DNA of 64,000 nucleotides from the NCBI GenBank assembly GCA_017470325.1, contig JAFUES010000009.1, positions 1 to 64,000 on the forward strand, given 5' to 3'. Positions 53,532-61,413 of this stretch are shown here, piece after piece (positions within the stretch are counted from its first letter, which is position 1; each line of letters begins with the position of its first letter). The notes beneath the pieces are model-generated. The model made no database searches and had not been told where the DNA came from. It saw only the letters and a program-made list of their open reading frames with translations. The position numbers and the translations under genes are program-made. This stretch comes from Oscillospiraceae bacterium (GTDB lineage: Bacteria; Bacillota_A; Clostridia; Oscillospirales; Oscillospiraceae).

Positions 53532-55268
53532 TCACGCGGCGGCGGCATAGTCGTCATCCAGCCACTCCCGCAGGTCCTGCGCCACCTTCTCCAGCCGTCC
53601 GGGGGCGAAGGGACTCTCCAGTCCGCCGGCGGTCACGGTGTCGATCAGCCCGTCGTATTCCCGAGGCAGGATCTCCAGATACTTTTCCAGGCCCGCGCCG
53701 CTCTCCTGCTGCTCCAGCTCGTAGATCTGCATGGCGATGTCGTTGGACACCGGATAGGCAATGACATAGAAGGGCGAATCGAAGAAGTGGGAGATGTCGA
53801 TCCAGCTCTTGGCATAGTAGTCGTCACTGTAGCCGTCGTAATAGCCGTACTCCTTGGCCAGCCGCAGATGCAGCTTGTTGAGGAATTCCGTGCTCAGCTC
53901 ATCCGGGTCGGTATGATATACGATATGCTCAAATTCGGCAAAGGAGGCCTGCTGCACATAGAGCTCCAGCGTGTCCTGCATCTTGATCTGGTACAGCTCC
54001 TCCAGCTGCGCGCCGCCGAGGATCCCCTCCAGATAGCAGGGCATCAGGTATTCCATGGCCTGTGAGAAGGTCTCCGACACGTCCACGGTCTCGCTGGCGT
54101 TGTAGTTGGCATAGGCGTCCACATAGTGGCCGAACTCATGGGACAGATTCATCAGATCTTCCATATTGCCCTCAGCGCCCAGGAACAGAAACGGTGCGTC
54201 GTATTCCTCCAGGTAATCCTGGAAGGAGGTCTCCGCCTTGTTGGCTCTGGCCTCCACATCCCAGAGGTCATAGCGATCCATGAACTCGTAAGCCTCTGCG
54301 ATGATATCTCCCATCTGCTCCGCGCCGGCTCCCAGGGCACGCTGCAGGCGGTTCGCGGAAAGATGGCTGGGATCCAGGCTCCAGCCTCCGTCCAGCTCTT
54401 CATACAGAGGGACCAGCCATGTCCGGATCTCCTCCAGATAGGCCTCCGCCTGCTCCGGGCTGTAGTCCCGCTCGTAGACGTATGCATAGGCCATATCTTC
54501 ATAGCTGTCAAAGCCCAGCTTTTTGGCCTGCTCCTGGCGCACCTTGACCAGCTCGATGAAGATCGAAGCGGCCTCCTCGTTGTATCGCTCGTAAAACCGC
54601 ATCAGGGTATCGAAATAGTCGTCCTCCCAAAACCGGTTATACAGCTCCTCTTCTTCCCCGCCGTCGTTTTCCAGCATGGGGTTGGCCATCAGGGTCCGGT
54701 AATGGGTCATCAGGACGCTCTCCTCCTGAAACAGGGCGATCAGCTCATCGTCATAGACCGCTTCCCCTTCATCGCCGTAGTCCTCGGCAAAGCCCTCCCA
54801 GAAGAAGTTCTTCTCCAGGTCCTCCGCCATGTCCGACAAGCCGCAGAGATAGTACATGTCCTCCATGATCTGCCCCACCAGGGAGATCTGCTCGTCGCAC
54901 CAGGCGTACTCTCCGGCGTACCAGGCGTCGGTGACGTCCTGACAGCTGCGGATGTAGGCCAGGTTGTACATGGTCACGAAATGATAATAGTCGGCGTAGC
55001 ACTCGTTCAGGATATCCGTGACGTCTTTCAGGCTCTTACCCGCATCCAGCGCCGCCTCCAGCTCCTCGATCCGCTGTGCCAGCGTATCCACGTCCGGACG
55101 CTCATAGGGGATCTCGTCAAAGGGCGGCATATCCTCCGTCTGGGCGGCCCGCTCCTCTCTCTGAAAGGCGTCGGCCAGATCCGCGATCCATTCATCCATC
55201 GAGCCACAGCCGCAGAGCAGGACCAGCGACAGCAGCAGGGCGAGAACGGCACTCATATTACGTTTCAT
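53532..55268 (-). CDS. M3 family oligoendopeptidase, lipoprotein
   Basis: A 578-aa zinc metallopeptidase. The first residues are a lipoprotein signal ending in LLCGC, so it should be anchored outside the membrane, which is uncommon for PepF-type enzymes that are usually cytosolic. The zinc site HEFGH is at 377-381, followed downstream by the third-ligand Glu in DVSETFSQAMEYL. It cuts short peptides, possibly to feed uptake systems. CAACGGAGGATCATGCC precedes the ATG. Confidence 0.9.
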   Translation of the reverse strand: MKRNMSAVLALLLSLVLLCGCGSMDEWIADLADAFQREERAAQTEDMPPFDEIPYERPDVDTLAQRIEELEAALDAGKSLKDVTDILNECYADYYHFVTMYNLAYIRSCQDVTDAWYAGEYAWCDEQISLVGQIMEDMYYLCGLSDMAEDLEKNFFWEGFAEDYGDEGEAVYDDELIALFQEESVLMTHYRTLMANPMLENDGGEEEELYNRFWEDDYFDTLMRFYERYNEEAASIFIELVKVRQEQAKKLGFDSYEDMAYAYVYERDYSPEQAEAYLEEIRTWLVPLYEELDGGWSLDPSHLSANRLQRALGAGAEQMGDIIAEAYEFMDRYDLWDVEARANKAETSFQDYLEEYDAPFLFLGAEGNMEDLMNLSHEFGHYVDAYANYNASETVDVSETFSQAMEYLMPCYLEGILGGAQLEELYQIKMQDTLELYVQQASFAEFEHIVYHTDPDELSTEFLNKLHLRLAKEYGYYDGYSDDYYAKSWIDISHFFDSPFYVIAYPVSNDIAMQIYELEQQESGAGLEKYLEILPREYDGLIDTVTAGGLESPFAPGRLEKVAQDLREWLDDDYAAAA

Positions 55269-55378
55269 GGCATGATCCTCCGTTGCGCCATTGATGTTTA
55301 AAATCTTACCATATTTTACGCTTTCTGAAAAGCCATAATTCCGTGAGCAGATCCCACCCTTACTTTCCCATTCCCGGC

Positions 55379-55407
55379 TTGCAATTCCCGTTTATGTCTC
55401 GTATAAT
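55379..55407 (+). promoter_or_regulatory. Promoter of the CBS pyrophosphatase gene
   Basis: TTGCAA (55379-55384), 17 bp, TATAAT (55402-55407). GGGAGG lies before the ATG. Confidence 0.85.
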
Positions 55408-55440
55408 GGCATTGATCTTACCGATCGGGAGGTTTCTTCT

Positions 55441-57051
55441 ATGGGTGATATCTTTGTGACCGGGCACCGCAACCCGGATACCGACGCCATCATTTCCGCC
55501 ATGGCTTATGCCAATCTGCGCAATGCTTTGGGCGACCGGGAATATAAGGCCGTTCGTCTGGGCGGCGTCAACGACGAGACCCAGCGCCTGCTGGATCATT
55601 TCGGCGTGGAGGCCCCGCCCCGGATCAAAAACATGCGTACCCAGGTCCGCGACCTGGATTACGATCCCACCCCCGCCTTCAACTGGTCCGTCACCATGAG
55701 TCTGGCCTGGCAGACCATGCGGGATCTGTCTCTGAACGTGGTCCCCATCGTGGATGACGACGGGCATCTGTACGGCATGCTCTCCGCCGGCGACCTGGCC
55801 GCCTACGAGATGCAGACCATGTATGAAAACCGCATCCAGGACGTGCCGCTGTTCAATCTGATCAGCGTATTGGAGGGTACCCTGGTCAACGAGTACAGCA
55901 CCGAGACCAGCAGCGTCTCCGGCGAGCTGTTCATCACCATCCCGCAAAACTACGAGGACCCCGCCCTCATCAATCCCGACAGCATCCTGATCTGCGGCAA
56001 CCAGCCGAAGCTGATCGACCGGGCCATCCAGGCCGGCGTCCAGTGCCTGATCGTCTGCCGGGCGGACCTCAAGCCGGAGTGGGCCGAGGCCAAAAACACC
56101 TGCATCATCTCCACCCCGCTCAGCGCCCGCCGCGTCTCCCGGGTGATCTACCTGGCCCTGCCGGTGGCCCGGGTCAGCCAGCGCAAGGACATCACCTATT
56201 TCCATCTGAGCGACTATGTGGACGACGTGCAGGAGCAGATGCTCAAAAGCCGTTACCGCAGCTACCCGATCCTGGACGAGAATGAGCAGGTCGTGGGCAC
56301 ACTGTCCCGCTTCCATTTGCTGCGTCCCCGCCGCAAACAGGTGGTCCTGGTGGATCACAACGAGATCGCTCAGTCCGTCCCCGGCCTGGAGCAGGTGGAC
56401 ATCCTGGAGATCATCGACCACCACCGCCTGGCGGATATCCAGACCGGCCAGCCCATCCACGTGCGCAATGAGCCGGTGGGCAGCACCAACACCATCATCG
56501 CCTCCATGTATCAGGAAAACGGCGTGGTGCCCTCCCCCAAGATGGCGGGCCTCATGGCCGGCGCCATCCTGTCCGACACTGTCATGTTCAAGTCCCCCAC
56601 CTGCACCAAGCGGGACATCACCATGGCCGAGCGGCTCAGCCGCATCGCCAATGTCTCCCTGGACGATCTGGGCAAGGAGCTGTTCGCCGCCGGTACCTCT
56701 GACGGCAAGAGCGCCGACGAGCTGTTCAAGACCGACTACAAGCAGTTCCACATCTCCGGTCAGAACATCGGCGTCAGCCAGATCACCAGCGTGGATTCCG
56801 AGCATCTGCTGGAGCGCAAGGACGAGTTCATGGCCGTCATGGAGCAGGAGAAGAAGGAGAACGAGTTCGACCTGGTCATCCTGATGATCACCGATGTTCT
56901 GCTGGAGGGCTCGCACCTGTTCTATGTGGGCAGCGACGACGTCATCCAGCAGGCCTTTACCGTGGTGCCCAAGGACAAGCATGTGTTCCTGCCCAAGGTC
57001 ATGTCACGCAAGAAGCAGATCATCCCCATGCTCACGGCTCTGTGGGGCTGA
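55441..57051 (+). CDS. ppaC: Manganese-dependent inorganic pyrophosphatase with regulatory CBS/DRTGG insert
   Basis: A 536-aa family II pyrophosphatase. N-terminal metal site GHRNPDTDAI (His9, Asp13, Asp15); DHH motif at 326-328; GAILSDTVMF and the C-terminal substrate site near SRKKQIIPML. Between residues 65 and 300 are two CBS domains with a DRTGG-like segment; in such enzymes AMP/ADP inhibit and ATP or diadenosine polyphosphates activate. It hydrolyses pyrophosphate in the cytosol. Confidence 0.94.
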   Translation: MGDIFVTGHRNPDTDAIISAMAYANLRNALGDREYKAVRLGGVNDETQRLLDHFGVEAPPRIKNMRTQVRDLDYDPTPAFNWSVTMSLAWQTMRDLSLNVVPIVDDDGHLYGMLSAGDLAAYEMQTMYENRIQDVPLFNLISVLEGTLVNEYSTETSSVSGELFITIPQNYEDPALINPDSILICGNQPKLIDRAIQAGVQCLIVCRADLKPEWAEAKNTCIISTPLSARRVSRVIYLALPVARVSQRKDITYFHLSDYVDDVQEQMLKSRYRSYPILDENEQVVGTLSRFHLLRPRRKQVVLVDHNEIAQSVPGLEQVDILEIIDHHRLADIQTGQPIHVRNEPVGSTNTIIASMYQENGVVPSPKMAGLMAGAILSDTVMFKSPTCTKRDITMAERLSRIANVSLDDLGKELFAAGTSDGKSADELFKTDYKQFHISGQNIGVSQITSVDSEHLLERKDEFMAVMEQEKKENEFDLVILMITDVLLEGSHLFYVGSDDVIQQAFTVVPKDKHVFLPKVMSRKKQIIPMLTALWG

Positions 57052-57058
57052 CGTCAGA

Positions 57059-57213
57059 AGAAACTCGCTCCGTTCCGTTTCCGCCGAAGGGCGAAAACTG
57101 CACATCCGCTCCTTCCTTCTTCCTTTTTCGCGGCAAACCCGCTCCGCTGGGCTTTCCCGCGAGAGGCACGGGGATAGAAACTCGCTTCGTTCCGTTTCCG
57201 TCGAAGGGCGAAA
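57059..57213. repeat. Pair of imperfect direct repeats
   Basis: Two 37-bp copies at 57059-57095 and 57177-57213, starting GAAACTCGC and ending GAAGGGCGAAA, differ at about three positions. A GC-rich hairpin-like stretch lies between. No gene is visible in this 260-bp gap. Confidence 0.7.
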
Positions 57214-57229
57214 CCTCTGTTTTATCTCC

Positions 57230-57272
57230 TCGAAACTCAAAACTCGAAACTCAAAACTCGAAACTCAAAACT
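57230..57272. repeat. Short tandem repeat, 14-bp unit x3
   Basis: CGAAACTCAAAACT is present three times in a row. Its core GAAACTC is shared with the start of the 37-bp repeats upstream. Confidence 0.85.
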
Positions 57273-57314
57273 ACACAAGCGGGGCTGCGCCAAAAGGTGC
57301 AGCCCCGCTTGTGT
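57273..57314. terminator. Bidirectional terminator
   Basis: A perfect 16-bp stem ACACAAGCGGGGCTGC (57273-57288) / 57299-57314, between the converging pyrophosphatase and malQ genes. It ends at the malQ stop. Confidence 0.82.
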
Positions 57315-58793
57315 TTATATTCTTCTGAAAGTTTCCGTATACTGGCGGAGCTTTTTCGCCAGCTCCTTGCTGTCCGCGCCGGGCAGCATACGCCAGCGCC
57401 AGTTGCCCTCCGGCTTGCCGGGGACGTTCATCCGGCAGCTGCCGGGCAGCTCCAGCAGATCCTGCATCTGCACCACAAACAGCCTGGAGGATGTTGCCAT
57501 GCCCGCGCGGATCATGCCCCAGCACCAGCCCTCCTCCGCTGTGATATTCATATAGCGGGTGGCAAAGCGCCGGTCCACAGGGCGCGTGCCCTTCAGCCAG
57601 CCCATGACTGTGTCGTTGTCGTGGGTGCCGATGTAGCAGACGCTGTTGGCCTGGCAATTGTGGGGCAGATAGTCCGAATCGTCGTGGGCGTCGAAAGCAA
57701 ACTGCATGATCTTCATACCGGGCATGCCGGAATCCTCCACCAGCTTGCGCACCCCCGGGGTGATATAGCCCAGATCCTCGGCGATGAACTCCAGGTCGTT
57801 GAACCAGGAGGTCAGCACGCCCACCAGGCCCATGCCCGGACCGGGCTTCCACTTGCCGTTGATGGCTGTCTTCTCCCCGTAAGGCACTGACCAGTAGCTC
57901 TCAAAACCGCGGAAATGGTCGATGCGGATCACATCATAGAGCTTTTTTGCCCCGTCGATGCGGCGGATCCACCAGCCGTAGCCATCGGCCCGCATGGCGT
58001 CCCAGTCATAGAGGGGGTTGCCCCAGAGCTGGCCGTCGGCGGTGAAGGCGTCGGGTGGGACCCCTGCCACCTCCTTGGGCACGTTGTTCTCATCCAGCTG
58101 GAAAAACTGCGGCTCGCTCCACACATCAGCGGAGTCCAGCGCCACATAGATGGGGATATCCCCGATGAAGCCCACGCCCTTCTTATGGGCGTAGTCCCGC
58201 AGGGCGCTCCACTGCTTGAAGAACAGATACTGCACAAAGATCTGGAAGTCCATCTCTCCGCGCAGCAGGGCGCTGTAGCGCTCCACCGCTGCCGGGCGGC
58301 GCATGCGGATCTCCTCGTCCGGCCACTCAGTCCAGCTGAGCATCTGGAAATGCTGCTTCAGGGCCATGTACAGGGCGTAGTTCTCCACCCAGGCGTTTTC
58401 CCGCCGGAAGGCCGCGATCTCCCCGCCCAGCGCATCCCAGCCCCGCGCGAAAGCCCGGCGCAGCACCACATAGCGCGCGCCGTACAGTCTGCCATAGTCT
58501 GTCTGCTGAGGGTCCTCCCCCCACTCGATGCCCTCCAGATCCTTCGCCCGGAGCAGCTTATCCTTGATCAGCAGGTCCAGGTCGATGAAATAGGGATTGC
58601 CCGCGAAGGTGGAGAAGGAAGAATAAGGGCTGTCCCCGTGGCTGGTGGGGCAGAGCGGCAGCAGCTGCCAGTACTTCTGTCCCGCCGCCTTGAGAAAGTC
58701 CACAAAATGATAGGCGCTCTTGCCCATGGTGCCGATCCCGTAGGGAGAGGGCAGAGAGCTCATGGGCATCAGCACGCCGCTGCAGCGTTCCAT
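57315..58793 (-). CDS. malQ: 4-alpha-glucanotransferase (amylomaltase)
   Basis: A 492-aa GH77 enzyme that rearranges alpha-1,4-glucans in maltodextrin and glycogen metabolism. Motifs: SLPSPYGIGTMGKSAY, QLLPLCPTSHGDSPYSSFS, GDIPIYVALDSADVW, the nucleophile region RIDHFRGFESYW, acid/base AEDLGYITPGV and THDNDTVMGW. The ATG at 58793 was chosen; an in-frame TTG three codons earlier overlaps the likely AGAG site. No starch operon surrounds it. Confidence 0.95.
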   Translation of the reverse strand: MERCSGVLMPMSSLPSPYGIGTMGKSAYHFVDFLKAAGQKYWQLLPLCPTSHGDSPYSSFSTFAGNPYFIDLDLLIKDKLLRAKDLEGIEWGEDPQQTDYGRLYGARYVVLRRAFARGWDALGGEIAAFRRENAWVENYALYMALKQHFQMLSWTEWPDEEIRMRRPAAVERYSALLRGEMDFQIFVQYLFFKQWSALRDYAHKKGVGFIGDIPIYVALDSADVWSEPQFFQLDENNVPKEVAGVPPDAFTADGQLWGNPLYDWDAMRADGYGWWIRRIDGAKKLYDVIRIDHFRGFESYWSVPYGEKTAINGKWKPGPGMGLVGVLTSWFNDLEFIAEDLGYITPGVRKLVEDSGMPGMKIMQFAFDAHDDSDYLPHNCQANSVCYIGTHDNDTVMGWLKGTRPVDRRFATRYMNITAEEGWCWGMIRAGMATSSRLFVVQMQDLLELPGSCRMNVPGKPEGNWRWRMLPGADSKELAKKLRQYTETFRRI

Positions 58794-58829
58794 AACGATC
58801 AACTCTTTTCTGCGGCTCAGGCCGCTTGA

Positions 58830-60176
58830 TTATCTCTGCTGCGCGTAGGCGCAGGCGATCCGCCAGGCCTCCGTAAAGGTGCCGGTCATCTCGGTCCAGT
58901 ACATGTCCACCGGATCCATCCCGTAGCGGGCAAGCACATCCAGAACGGCGTTGCGCCAAAGGGGATCCTCCGGGGTGTAATTAAACATCCAAGTCAAATT
59001 GGTCTGTCCCTGCTCTGCCCGGGCCACTGCCTCCATAATGAAGGGATTGGTCGAGGCCGACGCCGCCTTGAAGGGGACCGAGCTCACGCCCTGGGCCAGG
59101 GTTTTGCAGTTGTCCGCGGAGCTGACGATCCAATACAGGAAATCCAGCGCCGCCTGCTGCTCCTCTGCGGAGGCAGACCCGTTCACCGCCCAGTAGTCCC
59201 GGCAGCCGGTGCTGAGCCCTATATTCTCCTCCCCTGGGGCGCCGCAGTACAGGGGGACCATGCGCAGCTGGGAGGCATCCATCCCCGCCGCCAGGCGGTC
59301 ATAGGCCCAGGAGCCCTGGGGATAGAACATGGCCTTGCCGTCAAAGAAGGCCTGCATGGCGACGTCCTCATCGTACTGGATCAGAAGGGCGGTGTTGACC
59401 TTGGAGTCCATGAGCTCCAGGTCCCAGAGCCAACGCAGATAGGGCAGGAAGCTGCCGCTGACCGTGTCGGGCGGCGTGGTCACACCGTCATTCCAAAATT
59501 CATAGAACAGCGGAATGTTGAACAGATGGTCGGCCAGTTCTCTGGCCTCCTCCCCCATCAGACTGGCGGGCGCGAAGGCGTCAAAGCCCAGCTCCCCGGC
59601 GCGGATGTGGACACCGTCGGAGATCGCCTTCAGACTGTTGAAGCCGTTCAGGGCCTCCACGGTATAGCCCAGCCTGGACAGCAGCTCGGTGTTGACTACC
59701 ATGCCGTAGGTCTCTTCATCAAAGCCCAGTCCCAGCAGCGCGCCGCTGCTGTCATAAAGGCGGTAGTCGCCGTTGCTGGACTCCGCCGCGACGGCCGTGC
59801 CCGACAGGTCCAGGGCATAACCGCCCCAGGCGTGCAGGTCCACCGGGCCGCGCATGCAGAAGACAACAGGAGCCTCCCCGGCGTCAAAGGCGGCGCTGAG
59901 GGTCTCGGCGTAGCTCTCCCGGTCGATGGTCCGCACTTCCACCTCCGTCCCAGACTGGGCGGTGTAGGCCGCGGCCAGACTCTGCAGCGCCTCATCCAGC
60001 GCGGGCAGGTCGTTCCAATATACGATATGCACGGGAGGCGCAGTCTCTTCCGCCGCCGGTTCAAGCGCTTCCTCCGCAGCGGGAGGATCCTCCGCAGCGG
60101 TCTTGACGCCGCCGCAGGCGCTCAGACTCAGCAGCAGGGCCAGCGCCAATAGAATCACAATGGTTTTTTTCATCAT
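58830..60176 (-). CDS. Extracellular solute-binding lipoprotein (ABC, sugar type), orphan
   Basis: A 448-aa secreted lipoprotein. The signal ends LLSLSAC, followed by a Glu/Ala/Pro-rich linker (~25-45). The mature domain is a family 1 binding protein (VYWNDLPALDEALQSLAAAY, FDAGEAPVVFCMRG, AMFYPQGSWAYDR). No permease or ATPase is adjacent. It lies between malQ and a PfkB kinase on the same strand; the malQ proximity hints at a maltodextrin-like ligand, without proof. An ATG one codon downstream is equally possible as start. Confidence 0.87.
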   Translation of the reverse strand: MMKKTIVILLALALLLSLSACGGVKTAAEDPPAAEEALEPAAEETAPPVHIVYWNDLPALDEALQSLAAAYTAQSGTEVEVRTIDRESYAETLSAAFDAGEAPVVFCMRGPVDLHAWGGYALDLSGTAVAAESSNGDYRLYDSSGALLGLGFDEETYGMVVNTELLSRLGYTVEALNGFNSLKAISDGVHIRAGELGFDAFAPASLMGEEARELADHLFNIPLFYEFWNDGVTTPPDTVSGSFLPYLRWLWDLELMDSKVNTALLIQYDEDVAMQAFFDGKAMFYPQGSWAYDRLAAGMDASQLRMVPLYCGAPGEENIGLSTGCRDYWAVNGSASAEEQQAALDFLYWIVSSADNCKTLAQGVSSVPFKAASASTNPFIMEAVARAEQGQTNLTWMFNYTPEDPLWRNAVLDVLARYGMDPVDMYWTEMTGTFTEAWRIACAYAQQR

Positions 60177-60277
60177 TCGTCTGCACTTCTTTCTTGCTGC
60201 GCAAGGTTTTCAGTCAGTCTTACGGGCTGAGTGCCCATCTTATCAGCCGGGCGGTGCGAAGTCAAGCCTTCTCCGGT

Positions 60278-61207
60278 TCACTCCACCGTCACGTCCAGCC
60301 CCAGCTCCTGGGGCAGGAAACGGGGACAGGTATTCTCAGTGAGGGTGATCACCGAGGAGGCCAGACGCGAGCCGATATCCACCGCCTCCGGCATGCTCTT
60401 TCCATAGGTCAGGCCGATGGCCACGCCCGCACAGAAGGCGTCCCCCGCGCCGGTGGTGTCTCGGACCCGGACAGGCTTAGCCGGGCAGAAGCCCCGGTTG
60501 CCCTGCATGTCCGCGTAGACCGCGCCCTTGCTGCCCATGGTGACGATCATGGAGGGGATGCGGGCATTGGCCACCCGCTCCGCCAGATCGGCGGACAGGG
60601 CCTCCGGCTCCCAGCCTTCATAGTCGGCGGCGAACAGGATGCCCGCTTCCTGGGCGTTGCATACAAAGCAGTCGATGGATTGGAAGAAGTCCCGCCGCTG
60701 GGTGGCAATGCTCATGTTGGCCACCACCGCGTAAACCCGCTTCCGGTATTTGGCCGCATACTGGAAGACCCGCTTGACCACTTCCTGATCCACATCGATC
60801 TCTATGACGATGCTGTCGGCGTCGGCAAAGATCTCGTCCCCGTGCTCGTCCAGCATCCGGACCATGGCGTCCATGTCGGGCCGCTTGGACAGGGAGCTGA
60901 CGATGTCTCCGCTGGAATCAAAGACCGCCAGCCAGATGCCCATGCCGTCCGGCACCTGGGCAACATAGCGGGTATCCACCTTGTGCCGCTTCAGCTTATC
61001 CAGCACCTCCGTGCCCTGAGCGGTGTCGTCCACCATGCTGACGAAGCGGGGCCGCAGCTCCACATTGGCGATATCCTCCGCCACGTTGCGCCCCACGCCC
61101 CCGTGCACGAACTCCACAGAGCCCGCGTTGCGCCCGGCGGGGATATATTTATTGTCGGGAAAGCCCTTGATATCCACAAACACATTGCCCACGACTACGA
61201 TCGGCAT
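60278..61207 (-). CDS. PfkB family carbohydrate kinase
   Basis: A 309-aa ribokinase-fold sugar kinase. The N-terminal VGNVFVDIKGFP with GGVGRNVAEDIANVE is the sugar-binding signature and the C-terminal DTTGAGDAFCAGVAIGL is the PfkB ATP/catalytic motif (Asp of GAGD). It phosphorylates a sugar or nucleoside; the specific one is unclear. Start ATG at 61207 follows AGGGGGA; a longer reading has no ribosome site. Confidence 0.92.
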   Translation of the reverse strand: MPIVVVGNVFVDIKGFPDNKYIPAGRNAGSVEFVHGGVGRNVAEDIANVELRPRFVSMVDDTAQGTEVLDKLKRHKVDTRYVAQVPDGMGIWLAVFDSSGDIVSSLSKRPDMDAMVRMLDEHGDEIFADADSIVIEIDVDQEVVKRVFQYAAKYRKRVYAVVANMSIATQRRDFFQSIDCFVCNAQEAGILFAADYEGWEPEALSADLAERVANARIPSMIVTMGSKGAVYADMQGNRGFCPAKPVRVRDTTGAGDAFCAGVAIGLTYGKSMPEAVDIGSRLASSVITLTENTCPRFLPQELGLDVTVE

Positions 61208-61242
61208 CGACCAGTCCCCCTTTTTCTCTCTGTTTCGGCGGC

Positions 61243-61277
61243 ATGATACCATAGACGTTCTGCGTCTATGGTATCAT
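61243..61277. repeat. Perfect inverted repeat upstream of the PfkB kinase gene
   Basis: ATGATACCATAGACG (61243-61257) and its exact complement (61263-61277), loop TTCTG. No T tract follows on either strand. A second hairpin, GTTTTCC/GGAAAAC, lies directly beyond. They fall in the untranslated leader of the kinase gene and may be an operator or RNA element. Confidence 0.75.
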
Positions 61278-61359
61278 TGTCATGTTTTCCGGTTGCCCCG
61301 CAAGGGGCGAGGAAAACGACTAAAATCGATACAATAAGCGCTTTTGCGCATATTGTAGC

Positions 61360-61396
61360 ACAAACAAACGGGTACAGTAAAGCATTACTGTACCCG
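61360..61396 (-). terminator. Terminator of the fused lipoprotein gene
   Basis: A perfect 12-bp stem (61396-61385 / 61380-61369) followed on the minus strand by TTTGTTTGT. Confidence 0.85.
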
Positions 61397-61413
61397 CTGC
61401 CGTGAATTTTTCT

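Noticed and set aside
57230..57272. CRISPR repeat array
   Set aside because: The 14-bp units are directly adjacent with no spacers.
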